This document shows, piece after piece, positions 7,973 to 16,707 of a stretch of 64,000 nucleotides of DNA; position 1 is the first letter of the stretch; each line of letters starts with the position of its first letter. A model generated the notes under the pieces. It was given only the letters and a program-made list of their open reading frames with translations. It made no database searches and was not told the DNA's origin. The DNA comes from Okibacterium fritillariae (GTDB lineage Bacteria > Actinomycetota > Actinomycetes > Actinomycetales > Microbacteriaceae), in assembly GCF_900167575.1 (NCBI RefSeq), contig NZ_FUZP01000001.1, positions 1,426,001 to 1,490,000 of the forward strand, given 5' to 3'. The position numbers and the translations under genes are program-made.

Positions 7973-9655
7973 ATGGCCGAATACATTTACTCCATGGTCC
8001 GCGCCCGCAAGGCGGTAGGCGACAAACTCATCCTCGACGACGTCACGATGGCATTCCTTCCGGGAGCCAAAATCGGTGTCGTCGGCCCGAACGGTGCCGG
8101 TAAGTCCACGATCCTCAAGATCATGGCCGGGCTCGACACCCCCAGCAACGGCGAAGCGAAGCTCACCCCCGGTTACAGCGTGGGCATCCTCATGCAGGAG
8201 CCCGAGCTCGACGAGTCGAAGACCGTTCTCGAGAACGTGCAAGAGGGTGTCGGTCCGATCAAGGACAAGGTCGACCGCTTCAACGCCATCTCCCTCGCCA
8301 TGGCCGAGCCCGACGCCGACTTCGACGCGCTGCTCGGCGAAATGGGTGGTCTGCAGGAAGAGATCGACGCGGCCGACGCGTGGGACCTCGACTCGCAGCT
8401 CGAACAGGCCATGGACGCCCTCCGCTGCCCGCCGGCTGATGCCTCCATCGCCAACCTCTCCGGTGGTGAGAAGCGCCGCGTCGCTCTCTGCAAGCTCCTG
8501 CTGCAGAAGCCCGACCTGCTGCTCCTCGACGAACCGACGAACCACCTCGACGCCGAAAGCGTCCTGTGGCTCGAGCAGCACCTCGCCAAGTACCCCGGCG
8601 CCGTGCTCGCCGTCACGCACGACCGGTACTTCCTCGACCACGTCGCCGAGTGGATCGCCGAAGTCGACCGCGGTCACCTCTACCCCTACGAGGGCAACTA
8701 CTCCACCTACCTGGAGAAGAAGCAAGAGCGTCTCCAGGTGCAGGGCAAGAAAGACCAGAAGCTCGCCAAGCGACTCACCGAAGAACTCGAGTGGGTGCGC
8801 AGCAACGCCAAGGGCCGTCAGGCCAAGTCGAAGGCCCGTCTCGCCCGCTACGAAGAGATGGCAGCCGAGGCCGAGCGCACGCGCAAGCTCGACTTCGAAG
8901 AGATCACGATCCCGGCCGGTCCGCGTCTGGGTTCACAGGTCATCGATGCCAAGAAGCTCGAAAAGGGCTTCGACGGGCGCAAGCTCATCGACGGCCTGTC
9001 CTTCACCCTGCCGCGCAACGGCATCGTGGGCGTCATCGGCCCCAACGGTGTCGGAAAGACGACGCTCTTCAAGAGCATCGTCGGGCTCGAGCCCCTCGAC
9101 GGCGGTGAGCTGAAGATCGGTGAGACCGTCAAGATCAGCTACGTCGACCAGACGCGTGGCGGCATCGACCCGAACAAGACCCTGTGGGAGGTCGTCTCCG
9201 ACGGCCAGGACTACATCCAGGTCGGCAACACCGAGATCCCGTCGCGGGCCTACGTCTCCACGTTCGGCTTCAAGGGTCCCGACCAGCAGAAGCGTGCCGG
9301 CATCCTCTCGGGTGGTGAGCGCAACCGCCTCAACCTCGCGCTCACGCTCAAACAGGGCGGCAACCTGCTGCTCCTCGACGAACCAACCAACGACCTCGAC
9401 GTCGAAACGCTCGGCAGCCTCGAGAACGCGTTGCTCGAATTCCCCGGTTGCGCCGTGGTCATCACGCACGACCGGTGGTTCCTCGACCGCATCGCGACGC
9501 ACATCCTTTCCTACGAAGGCACCGACGAGAACCCGGCCAACTGGTACTGGTACGAAGGTAACTTCCAGGCCTACGAGGAGAACAAGATCGAGCGCCTCGG
9601 CCCCGACGCCGCCAAGCCTCACCGCAGCGCCTACCGCAAGCTCACGAGAGACTAA
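7973..9655 (+). CDS. ettA: Energy-dependent translational throttle protein EttA (ABC-F ATPase)
   Basis: A 560-residue ABC-F protein that binds the ribosomal E site and gates entry into elongation according to ATP/ADP. It has two ABC cassettes: Walker A GPNGAGKST (38-46) with signature LSGGEKRR (about 163), and Walker A GPNGVGKTT (about 357) with signature LSGGERNR. LLLDEPTNHLD and LLLDEPTNDLD are the Walker B segments. The arm insertion and the charged inter-domain linker with KKQERLQVQGKKDQK are characteristic. There are no membrane segments. The start MAEYIYSMVRARK matches family N-termini, so ATG 7973 is chosen over the upstream GTG at 7931. The TAA overlaps the next ATG by one base, so translation is coupled to the thioesterase gene. 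Confidence 0.96.
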   Translation: MAEYIYSMVRARKAVGDKLILDDVTMAFLPGAKIGVVGPNGAGKSTILKIMAGLDTPSNGEAKLTPGYSVGILMQEPELDESKTVLENVQEGVGPIKDKVDRFNAISLAMAEPDADFDALLGEMGGLQEEIDAADAWDLDSQLEQAMDALRCPPADASIANLSGGEKRRVALCKLLLQKPDLLLLDEPTNHLDAESVLWLEQHLAKYPGAVLAVTHDRYFLDHVAEWIAEVDRGHLYPYEGNYSTYLEKKQERLQVQGKKDQKLAKRLTEELEWVRSNAKGRQAKSKARLARYEEMAAEAERTRKLDFEEITIPAGPRLGSQVIDAKKLEKGFDGRKLIDGLSFTLPRNGIVGVIGPNGVGKTTLFKSIVGLEPLDGGELKIGETVKISYVDQTRGGIDPNKTLWEVVSDGQDYIQVGNTEIPSRAYVSTFGFKGPDQQKRAGILSGGERNRLNLALTLKQGGNLLLLDEPTNDLDVETLGSLENALLEFPGCAVVITHDRWFLDRIATHILSYEGTDENPANWYWYEGNFQAYEENKIERLGPDAAKPHRSAYRKLTRD

Positions 9656-10122
9656 TGCGCCTGCACGTGCCGATCCCGCTGCGGTGGGGTGACCTCGACG
9701 CCTTCAACCACGTGAACAACGTGTCGATGCTGAAACTGCTGGAAGAAGCGCGCGTACGCGCGTTCTGGCAGGCCGAAAGCGCCGTCGAAGACATCCCATC
9801 GACAGCGGTGATCGACGCGGGTCTCGACACCGACACGCTCACGCTCGTCGCGCACCACGAGATCGAATACCTCGCGCCGGTGCCCTACCAGCGCGACCCG
9901 CTCGACGTGCAAATGTGGCTGTCCAAGATCGGCGGCGCCAGCATGGAAGTCTGCTACGAGGTCTACTCGCCCGCACAAGGCGGCCCCGTGCTCGTCGCCC
10001 GGGCGCGCACGGCCGTCGTCATGGCGTCAGCCGAAACCGGCAAGCCACGGCGCATCACGCCCGCCGAACGCCAGGTCTGGGAGCCCTACCTCGGCGAAGC
10101 GATCGTCTTCAGCCGCGGCTAG
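9655..10122 (+). CDS. Acyl-CoA thioesterase, 4-hydroxybenzoyl-CoA thioesterase type
   Basis: A 155-residue single-hotdog thioesterase. RWGDLDAFNHVNN is the family motif with the active-site Asp in the loop before the long helix (NVSMLKLLEEARVRAF). The remaining strands (LVAHHEIEYLAPVPYQRDPLDV) fit a YbgC/FcbC-like fold. It probably hydrolyses acyl-CoA, but the chain type cannot be read from sequence. The ATG overlaps the ettA stop by one base (TAATG). The 3' end overlaps by 14 bp the oppositely oriented tesB gene, another hotdog thioesterase. Confidence 0.85.
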   Translation: MRLHVPIPLRWGDLDAFNHVNNVSMLKLLEEARVRAFWQAESAVEDIPSTAVIDAGLDTDTLTLVAHHEIEYLAPVPYQRDPLDVQMWLSKIGGASMEVCYEVYSPAQGGPVLVARARTAVVMASAETGKPRRITPAERQVWEPYLGEAIVFSRG

Positions 10123-10996
10123 CCCTCGAGGGGTCCGGAACGCGGACCATGCCCTCCTGGGCTACCGAAGCAACCAGCATGCCCTCGCGGTTGAAGATGC
10201 GGCCCTGCGAGAGACCGCGGCCGCCCGAGGCGCTCGGCGACTCCTGAACGTAGAGCAGCCATTCATCCACGCGGCTGAAGCGGTGCCACCACATGGCGTG
10301 GTCGAGCGACGCCACCTTGATGCCCGGCGTCGCCCACGGAACACCGTGGCGCCGCAGAATCGGCTCGAGAATCGAATAGTCGCTCGCATAGGCCAACGCC
10401 GCCCGGTGCAAGTTCTCGTCGTCGGGCAGCTGCCCGATCGCCTTCAACCAGACCGCCTGGTGCGCGACGTGCTCGCCCTCGACGCCGAGATAGATGGGCG
10501 ACGGGATGTGCCGCATATCGAACGGGCGCTCCGACGCCCACGAGCGAGCCACCGGATGCTTGACCGACGCCAGCAGCTCGGCCGCAGACGGTAGCGACTC
10601 GGGGTCGGGGAGGTCGGACGGCATTTCGACCTGATGTTCGAGGCCCGGCCCGCCGTCCTGGAACGACGCGATCATCGACAGGATCGGCTGGCCGTTCTGG
10701 TAAGCCTGCGTGCGACGGGTGCCGAACGAACGCCCATCGTGGATGCGGTCGACCGAAAACGTGATCGGCAGGTTCACATCACCCGGGCGCAGGAAGTAGC
10801 CGTGCATCGAGTGCACGATGCGGTCGGGAGCAACCGTGCGCATGGCCGCCATAAGCGACTGAGCCAGCACCTGGCCGCCGAAGACGCGGCCCATGGGCAT
10901 CCACTGCGACGGGCCCGTGAAGATGTCCTCGCTCGTTCGGGCGCCCGTGTCGGACAGGGTCAACGCCTCGAGCAGAGACTCCAACGGATTCGGCAT
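10109..10996 (-). CDS. tesB: Acyl-CoA thioesterase II
   Basis: A 295-residue double-hotdog thioesterase of the TesB family (E. coli 286 residues), which hydrolyses medium- and long-chain acyl-CoA. Landmarks are FGGQVLAQSLMAA, VHSMHGYFLRPGD, the first-half Asp/Arg loop (DRIHDGRSFGTRRTQAYQNG) and in the second half SLDHAMWWHR, with the catalytic Asp, and SGGRGLSQGRIFNREG, with the catalytic Gln. GAGGAG about six bases upstream supports the ATG. It converges with and overlaps the preceding thioesterase gene by 14 bp. Confidence 0.93.
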   Translation of the reverse strand: MPNPLESLLEALTLSDTGARTSEDIFTGPSQWMPMGRVFGGQVLAQSLMAAMRTVAPDRIVHSMHGYFLRPGDVNLPITFSVDRIHDGRSFGTRRTQAYQNGQPILSMIASFQDGGPGLEHQVEMPSDLPDPESLPSAAELLASVKHPVARSWASERPFDMRHIPSPIYLGVEGEHVAHQAVWLKAIGQLPDDENLHRAALAYASDYSILEPILRRHGVPWATPGIKVASLDHAMWWHRFSRVDEWLLYVQESPSASGGRGLSQGRIFNREGMLVASVAQEGMVRVPDPSRASRG

Positions 10997-11074
10997 ACAT
11001 ACTCCTCACACCACAACACTGCCGGGCGGTCGTCGGCAGTGACGCACAGGCCCGTTAGGTAGTTTAGAGGGGAC

Positions 11075-11713
11075 ATGACAGACACCCTCCACCTCGACGA
11101 CACCCGCACCCTGGCCGACCTCCGCGTCTACCTGCAACGCGCCGCCCGCATCGACGACAAAGCCGTGCGCCTCATCGCCGGCGGTGGCACCCTCGCCGCC
11201 TACGCGCCCGTGCTATACCGCCGAGGGCTGCTCGACCAGAGCCCGACCATCCTGGGGCTCCGCACATTCCGCGCCGCCCCCATCGACGTCTTCGACCGCA
11301 CCGTGACGCCGCAGAGCATGGTGGAGCGTATCGCCGCACTCGACGGGGGCGAGCGCACCGACATCCGTCTCACCGAGAAAGACGAGCAGGCGCCGTGGTC
11401 GGGCGTGTCAGCACCGCGGGATGGCTGGGAGAAGATCGCGCTGATCGACTCGGTGCTGCTCGAACACATCGCCCGCGAGGGGGCTGCCGAGATTGCCGAG
11501 GCCTTGCCCACCAACGCGGGGGACCACATCGTGCACAACGTGCGCTCGGCCGTGTGGTCGAGACCCGTGGGGGAGAGCCCCCTGCCGGGCGGGGCCGCGT
11601 TCGCCGCGGTCGGCCTCGGATTCTTGGGGCAGCCCGAAGAGATTCCGCTCTACCGCACCGCAAACTGGCTGCGGTTGAGCTCGCAGCGCGGGCATCTACT
11701 CGTCAAGCTTTAG
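11075..11713 (+). CDS. Conserved hypothetical protein (212 aa)
   Basis: A soluble 212-residue protein that I cannot place in a named family. It starts MTDTLHLDDTRTLADLRVYLQRAARID and contains the stretches AVRLIAGGGTLAAYAPVLY and PTILGLRTFRAAPIDVFD. It has no signal peptide or membrane segment. AGAGGGGA directly before ATG 11075 is a good ribosome site, and TAGTTT at 11060-11065 could be its -10. It is divergent from tesB (78-bp gap). A weak hairpin at 11714-11735 follows. Function is unknown. Confidence 0.7.
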   Translation: MTDTLHLDDTRTLADLRVYLQRAARIDDKAVRLIAGGGTLAAYAPVLYRRGLLDQSPTILGLRTFRAAPIDVFDRTVTPQSMVERIAALDGGERTDIRLTEKDEQAPWSGVSAPRDGWEKIALIDSVLLEHIAREGAAEIAEALPTNAGDHIVHNVRSAVWSRPVGESPLPGGAAFAAVGLGFLGQPEEIPLYRTANWLRLSSQRGHLLVKL

Positions 11714-11772
11714 GCGCCGAGTCGGCGATCGGCGCTGAGGCCCCATCGCCTGTGGGCGTGCGGCTCAGGCCG

Positions 11773-12165
11773 CTACTCGTCGAACGTATTGACCATGGCG
11801 TGGGCGGCGCGCTCCAGATAGTCCCAGAGGGCGGCCTCGTGCATGGGCGACAGCTCGAGGGTGTCGAGCGCTGCGCGCATGTGCAAGAGCCAGCGGTCGC
11901 GCGCATCCGGATTGACCTTGAAAGGCATGTGCCGCATGCGGAGGCGGGGGTGGCCGCGCTGTTCGCTGTAGGTGCCCGGGCCGCCCCAGTATTGCTCGAG
12001 GAACAGGAGCAGGCGCTCTTCGGCCGGGCCCAAGTCCTCTTCGGGGTACATGGGCTTCAGCACGGGATCGCCGGCGACGCCCCGGTAGAACTCGTGCACG
12101 AGCTTCTGAAAGACGGGTCGTCCGCCGACCTCGTCGTAGAAGTTGCTCGACAGCAGGTTCGTCAC
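11773..12165 (-). CDS. glbO: Group II truncated hemoglobin
   Basis: A 130-residue truncated hemoglobin close in sequence to mycobacterial GlbO. FYRGVAGDPVLKPMYPEEDLGPAEERL (shown here in parts: FYRGVAGDPV then LKPMYPEEDL) covers helices B to E, and FLEQYWGGPGTYSEQRGHP with LRMRHMPFKV carries the group II signature. The His in LRMRH is the proximal haem ligand. A Trp near the G helix (RDRWLLHM) is typical of group II. The family binds O2 and NO and is linked to oxidative and nitrosative stress. The GTG start overlaps the mscS stop by four bases (GTGA), indicating translational coupling. Confidence 0.93.
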   Translation of the reverse strand: MTNLLSSNFYDEVGGRPVFQKLVHEFYRGVAGDPVLKPMYPEEDLGPAEERLLLFLEQYWGGPGTYSEQRGHPRLRMRHMPFKVNPDARDRWLLHMRAALDTLELSPMHEAALWDYLERAAHAMVNTFDE

Positions 12166-13196
12166 GGGGTGTCCTTCGGATCGATGGGAGGCTTCGGCTG
12201 GCGCTTGATCTTGCCGCGCCGGGGCGCCTGGTTGACGACCTCGACGGGTTTGGTGCGGGGAGGCTTGGCCCCACCGACACTCGCGGCGCCGTCGAAACCG
12301 GTCAACACAAGGGTATTCAACGCGGGCAGCTTGACGCCCATTCCGTCGACGGTTTTCTTCAGGCGCAGGCGCAGCTCACGGGCCACGTCGTCCTTCGCCG
12401 AGGTGCGCGTCTTCATGACGAGGCGGATGACGAGGGCGTCCTCTGAGATCGACTCGAGGCCCCAGAGTTCCGGGCGTTCGAGAACGCGCGGCCGCCACTT
12501 GGGCTCCTTCGCGAGCGTCGTCGCGGTCTCGAGCAGCTTGTCCTGCATCTCGTCGATGTCGGTGTCGTAGGGGATGGCGAGGTCGACGATGACGCGCGCC
12601 CAGCCCTGGGACATATTGCCGACGCGCAGGATCTCGCCGTTGCGCACGAACCACAGCGTGCCGTTGACGTCGCGGATCTGGGTGATGCGCACACCGACCT
12701 TCTCGACGACACCCGTGGCGGGCCCGACATCCACGACGTCACCGACGCCCAACTGGTCCTCGATGACCATGAAGAGACCGTTCAGCACGTCTTTGACGAT
12801 GTTCTGCGCGCCGAAACCGAGACCGGCACCGATCGCGGCCGACAGCAGTGCGAGCGAGCCGATGAGCGATTGGTCGATGTTGTTGACGATCGCGATGATC
12901 GTGATTACGACGACGGTCACATTGACGATATTGGTCAGCACCGAGCCAAGGGTGCGCGTTCGTTGCACGACGCGCACGGCCGCCAGGGGGGATGCAGCGA
13001 GTGCCTGTGTGTCGTCAGCGTTCTGGGCCTTCTTCACGCCCGTCACGATCTGATTGACAACGCGACGAATGACGAAGTGCATGAGCCAGGTCACGACGAC
13101 GGCGAAGACGACGATCAGGGCGATGCGAATGAGCAAGCCCAGGAATGTTCCTTGCAGGAAGCCGTCGAAATCTTGCCAAAAACCGTTCCAGTCCAT
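12162..13196 (-). CDS. Small-conductance mechanosensitive channel (MscS family)
   Basis: A 344-residue MscS-like channel that opens on membrane tension to release osmolytes after hypo-osmotic shock. Three membrane helices are seen at about 19-40, 84-104 and 113-138. The last has the Gly/Ala-rich pore motif GAGLGFGAQNIVKDVLNG. A beta domain follows (GVVEKVGVRITQIRDVNGTLW, in parts VVEKVGVRITQIR and DVNGTLW), then a C-terminal alpha/beta vestibule and a basic tail (RRGKIKRQPKPP). ATG 13196 is preferred to the upstream GTG at 13232, because TAAACT lies seven bases before 13196. Overlaps glbO by four bases. Confidence 0.9.
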   Translation of the reverse strand: MDWNGFWQDFDGFLQGTFLGLLIRIALIVVFAVVVTWLMHFVIRRVVNQIVTGVKKAQNADDTQALAASPLAAVRVVQRTRTLGSVLTNIVNVTVVVITIIAIVNNIDQSLIGSLALLSAAIGAGLGFGAQNIVKDVLNGLFMVIEDQLGVGDVVDVGPATGVVEKVGVRITQIRDVNGTLWFVRNGEILRVGNMSQGWARVIVDLAIPYDTDIDEMQDKLLETATTLAKEPKWRPRVLERPELWGLESISEDALVIRLVMKTRTSAKDDVARELRLRLKKTVDGMGVKLPALNTLVLTGFDGAASVGGAKPPRTKPVEVVNQAPRRGKIKRQPKPPIDPKDTP

Positions 13197-13203
13197 TCGG
13201 ACG

Positions 13204-13209
13204 AGTTTA
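13204..13209 (-). promoter_or_regulatory. -10 box (TAAACT, minus strand) seven bases before ATG 13196
   Basis: On the minus strand TAAACT is followed by seven bases and the ATG. This is a predicted leaderless or near-leaderless start for the mscS-glbO operon, and it resolves the start-site ambiguity. Confidence 0.5.
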
Positions 13210-13324
13210 CGGGGCGCGGCGTGAGAAGCCACTGAATGAGGATGACTGAGCGCCCCGAACGCGTCTCGCGTCCTCCGTGGACGTCAAACCCGCGTCACCC
13301 CGCGCCGAATGCCGCTCGAGCGGC

Positions 13325-13361
13325 GACAGGGCGCCGGTCATGATGACCGACGCCCTGTCGA
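13325..13361 (-). terminator. Hairpin after pepN
   Basis: CGACAGGGCG (13325-13334) pairs with CGCCCTGTCG (13352-13361). The inner CGGTCA/TGACCG bases extend the stem to about 16 bp with a very small loop. It lies 65 bases beyond the pepN stop on the minus strand. There is no long T-run. Confidence 0.65.
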
Positions 13362-13425
13362 ACGACGTGCTGCCTGCGCAGACGTGTCGTTGCCGCGAGA
13401 TGTCGCGATACTGCGAGAAGCCGAG

Positions 13426-15969
13426 CTACTGCGCGTCGCGCTCCTGAGCCTTGAGGGCACGCTCGGTGCCCGCCAGGTTCTCCACCACGAGGCGACGGAG
13501 GGCCGCCGGCTCGGGGTTGGCGTCGAGCCAGGCCGCCGTCTTGCGGCGCAGCTCGTCGGAGGCGAGACCGCCCGGGTAGAACAGCACGGCCACGTATTCC
13601 GCGATCTTGTAGGTGCGGTCCTTCCAGATGCCCTGCAGGCTCTCGAAGTAGCGGTCGATGTAGGGCTCGAGGAGAGCGTCGTCGGCCGCGCGCTGGAAGC
13701 CGAGGCCCGTCGTGCGCACGATCGTGTTCGGCAGGTCATCCGAATCGAGCACGCTGGCCCAGGCCGCAGCCTTGCCCTCGGCCGTGGGGATGGCCGCACG
13801 TGCGTGGGCCGCCGACTGCTGGCCCGAGGCCGTGTTGTCGACGAGCAGCTCGGCATCGATCTCGGTCGTGCCGGCACGGCCGCCCGCGACGAGGGCGATG
13901 AGCAGCTCCCACGCGAGGTCGGTGTCGACCGACAGGCCGTCGAGGCGGATGTCGCCGCGGCGCAGGCCCTCGATCTTGTCGAGTTGCGCGGGCGTCGACG
14001 CGATGGCCGCGAAGAACTTCACGAACTGGAACTGCGCGTCGCTGCCGGCCTCGGCCTCGGACGCGAGGGTCCACAGGGCGTCGCCGACCCGCTCGGAAGT
14101 GGCCTTCTGCTTCTCGGGCGCCACATAGCTCGACGCGGCCAGCAACAGCTGGTTGAGCGTCGTGCGGATGGTCGTCGACTCGGTCTCGGAGGCGATGTTG
14201 CCGAGCACGAGCGACACGTAGTCGCTCGCGGGCGTCTCGGCGTCGCGCGTGGCATCCCAGGCGGCACCCCAGACGAGGGCCCGAGCGAGCGGGTTCTCGA
14301 TCTTCGACAGGTGCTCGATGGCCGTGGCGAGCGAGGTCTCGTCGAGTCGGATCTTCGCGTAGGCGAGATCGTCGTCGTTCAGGAGCACGAGCGCCGGGCG
14401 CGTCTGGCCGACGAGCTCGGGCACGTCGGCCGATTCGCCGTCGACGTCGAGCTCGACGCGGTGCTCGCGCACGAGCTGGCCATCGACCAGGTTGTAGAAA
14501 CCGATGGCGAGACGGTGCGGGCGGATGGTGGGGTAGTCGGCGGCGGCCGACTGCAGCACGCGGAACGACGTGATCGTGCCCGCGTCATCCGTCTCGATCT
14601 CGGGGCGCAGCGTGTTGACGCCCGCGGTCTCGAGCCACAGCTTCGACCAGCCGCTGAGGTCGCGGCCGCTCGTGGTCTCGAGCTCGGACAGCAGATCGCC
14701 CAGCGTCGTGTTGCCGAACTGGTGCTTCTTGAAGTACGCGGCGACACCGGCGAAGAACGCGTCGATGCCGACCCACGCGACGAGCTGCTTCAGCACCGAC
14801 CCGCCCTTGGCGTAGGTGATGCCGTCGAAGTTGACCTGCACGTCTTCGAGGTCGTTGATGGTGGCCACGACGGGGTGCGTCGAGGGCAGCTGGTCCTGCT
14901 TGTAGGCCCAGCTCTTCTCCATGGCCTGGAACGTGGTCCACGCCTCGGTCCACTCGGTGGCCTCGGCCGTCGCGATGGTCGACGCCCACTCGGCGAACGA
15001 CTCGTTCAGCCACAGGTCGTTCCACCACTTCATGGTGACGAGGTCGCCGAACCACATGTGGGCGAGCTCGTGCAGAATCGTGACGACGCGACGTTCCTTG
15101 ATCGCATCCGTGACCTTGCTGCGGAACACGTAGGTCTCGGTGAACGTGACGGCGCCGGCGTTCTCCATGGCCCCCGCGTTGAACTCGGGCACGAACATCT
15201 GGTCGTACTTCGCGAACGGGTAGGGGAAGTCGAACTTCTCTTGGTAGTACGCGAAACCTTCGCGCGTCTTCTCGAAGATGTAGTCGGCATCGAGGTACTG
15301 CGCGAGCGACGCCCGGGCGAAGACACCGAGGGGGATGACGCGGCCCGAGGCGCTCGTCAGCTCGCTGCGCTCGACCACATAGGGGCCCGCGACGATGGCC
15401 GTGATGTAGCTCGAGATGACGGGGGTCGGCTCGAACGCCCACGTGGAGTTGCTGTCGCCGGCCGGGGTGGGCTCGGGCGTGGGGGAGTTCGACACGACCT
15501 CCCAGTAGTCGGGCGCCGTCACCGTGAACTGGAACGTGGCCTTCAGGTCGGGCTGCTCGAAGACCGCGAACACGCGACGGGAGTCGGGCACCTCGAACTG
15601 GCTGTAGAGGTAGACCTCGTCATCGACGGGGTCGACGAAGCGGTGCAGGCCCTCGCCCGAGTTCGTGTAGAGGGCGTCGGCGTCGACGACCAGCACGTTC
15701 TTCTCGGCGAGGTCGTCGAGCTGGATGCGCACACCGTCGGACACCTGCGCGGGGTCGAGGCTCTGGCCGTTGAGGGTGACGGAGTGCACGGTCTTCGTGA
15801 TCGCGTCGATGAAGGTGGAGGAGCCCGGCTTCGCGTCGAAGTGCACCGTCGTGGTGCTCCGGAAGGTTTCCGGCCCCTGAGTGAGATCGAGCGACACCTC
15901 GTAAGCGTGGGTCTGGACGATCGATTGACGTTCCTCAGCCTCGAGGCGAGTGAGGTTTTCTCCTGGCAC
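13426..15969 (-). CDS. pepN: Aminopeptidase N (M1 family)
   Basis: An 847-residue zinc aminopeptidase that removes N-terminal residues from peptides and finishes cytosolic protein degradation. The exopeptidase motif is seen as FNAGAMENAGAVTF. The zinc site is HELAHMWFG at about 299-307, with the third ligand in NESFAEW at about 322. The order (beta domain, catalytic domain, then ERAP1-like C-terminal domain) and length match actinobacterial PepN. GTG 15969 has TAGGAG with a five-base spacer, and its product (PGENLTRLEAEERQ) aligns with mycobacterial N-termini. ATG 15984 is possible but has no ribosome site. Divergent from the Rv2466c-like gene, as in M. tuberculosis. Confidence 0.95.
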   Translation of the reverse strand: MPGENLTRLEAEERQSIVQTHAYEVSLDLTQGPETFRSTTTVHFDAKPGSSTFIDAITKTVHSVTLNGQSLDPAQVSDGVRIQLDDLAEKNVLVVDADALYTNSGEGLHRFVDPVDDEVYLYSQFEVPDSRRVFAVFEQPDLKATFQFTVTAPDYWEVVSNSPTPEPTPAGDSNSTWAFEPTPVISSYITAIVAGPYVVERSELTSASGRVIPLGVFARASLAQYLDADYIFEKTREGFAYYQEKFDFPYPFAKYDQMFVPEFNAGAMENAGAVTFTETYVFRSKVTDAIKERRVVTILHELAHMWFGDLVTMKWWNDLWLNESFAEWASTIATAEATEWTEAWTTFQAMEKSWAYKQDQLPSTHPVVATINDLEDVQVNFDGITYAKGGSVLKQLVAWVGIDAFFAGVAAYFKKHQFGNTTLGDLLSELETTSGRDLSGWSKLWLETAGVNTLRPEIETDDAGTITSFRVLQSAAADYPTIRPHRLAIGFYNLVDGQLVREHRVELDVDGESADVPELVGQTRPALVLLNDDDLAYAKIRLDETSLATAIEHLSKIENPLARALVWGAAWDATRDAETPASDYVSLVLGNIASETESTTIRTTLNQLLLAASSYVAPEKQKATSERVGDALWTLASEAEAGSDAQFQFVKFFAAIASTPAQLDKIEGLRRGDIRLDGLSVDTDLAWELLIALVAGGRAGTTEIDAELLVDNTASGQQSAAHARAAIPTAEGKAAAWASVLDSDDLPNTIVRTTGLGFQRAADDALLEPYIDRYFESLQGIWKDRTYKIAEYVAVLFYPGGLASDELRRKTAAWLDANPEPAALRRLVVENLAGTERALKAQERDAQ

Positions 15970-16043
15970 GTGTGCTCCTAGCATTTTCGCGGATTGTGTC
16001 CGAGGAAAGCCTAGTGCCGGGGCTTTCGTGATTTGCTAGAACC

Positions 16044-16661
16044 ATGACCGAAACCGCTGCCCCCACATCCGTCGAATTCTGGTTCGATCCCTCCTGCCCC
16101 TGGGCCTGGATGACCTCACGCTGGGTCGACGAGGTGGCGAAGGTGCGCGACCTCGACGTCACGTTCAACATCATGAGCCTCGCCGTGCTCAACGAAGACC
16201 AGGACGTCTCCGACGAGTACCGCGCCTTCTTCCCGCGCGCCCTCAAGTACACGCGCCTCGTCGCCGCGGCCAAGGAGCTGCACGGGCAGCAGATCGTCAA
16301 GCCGCTCTATGACGCGCTCGGCACCCGCATCCACCCCGGTGGGTCGACGAACCCCGACGAGGTCATCCCGCAGGCGCTCGCCGAGGTGGGTCTCGACGCC
16401 GACTTCGCGCGCTACGCCGACAGCGACGAGTTCGACCCGCAGATGCGCGCCTCGCACTTCGAGGGCATCAACCGCGTCGGTCAGGATGTCGGCACGCCCG
16501 TCATCGCCGTCAACGGTGTCGCCTTCTTCGGTCCCGTGATCTCGCCCGCGCCCAAGGGCGAAGAGGCCGCGAAGCTCTGGGATGGCGTGGTGCAGGTCGC
16601 CGCCTACCCCGGCTTCTTCGAGCTCAAGCGCAGCCGCACGGTCGGCCCCATCTTCGACTGA
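16044..16661 (+). CDS. DsbA-family mycothiol-dependent oxidoreductase (Rv2466c-like), CPWA active site
   Basis: A 205-residue thioredoxin-fold protein closely resembling M. tuberculosis Rv2466c, a mycothiol-dependent reductase. Shared segments are VEFWFDPSCPWAWMTSRWV, RDLDVTFNIMSLAVLNED, GTPVIAVNGVAFFGPV and FFELKRSRTVGP. The active site reads C18-P-W-A21, where Rv2466c has CPWC, so only the N-terminal Cys remains. A monothiol mechanism through a mixed disulfide with mycothiol would still be possible. There is no signal peptide, so it is cytosolic. Its position between pepN and rpiB is the same as in mycobacteria. TTTGCT lies six bases upstream of the ATG. Confidence 0.88.
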   Translation: MTETAAPTSVEFWFDPSCPWAWMTSRWVDEVAKVRDLDVTFNIMSLAVLNEDQDVSDEYRAFFPRALKYTRLVAAAKELHGQQIVKPLYDALGTRIHPGGSTNPDEVIPQALAEVGLDADFARYADSDEFDPQMRASHFEGINRVGQDVGTPVIAVNGVAFFGPVISPAPKGEEAAKLWDGVVQVAAYPGFFELKRSRTVGPIFD

Positions 16662-16693
16662 CCCGCACCCCGATTCGACCGCTCTCCGAACGC

Positions 16694-16699
16694 TAGGCT
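16694..16699 (+). promoter_or_regulatory. -10 box (TAGGCT) eight bases before rpiB ATG
   Basis: TAGGCT, eight bases, then ATG 16708. The mRNA leader would be 0-2 bases long. No Shine-Dalgarno sequence is visible. Confidence 0.5.
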
Positions 16700-16707
16700 G
16701 ATTTCTC

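Noticed and set aside
11714-11735. Terminator after the 212-residue hypothetical gene
   Set aside because: GCGCCGA/TCGGCGC is a short stem with no T-run, so it is not listed as a feature.
13309-15981. An 890-codon plus-strand frame antisense to pepN
   Set aside because: Same composition effect. The minus strand encodes the full M1 peptidase with HExxH and GAMEN motifs.
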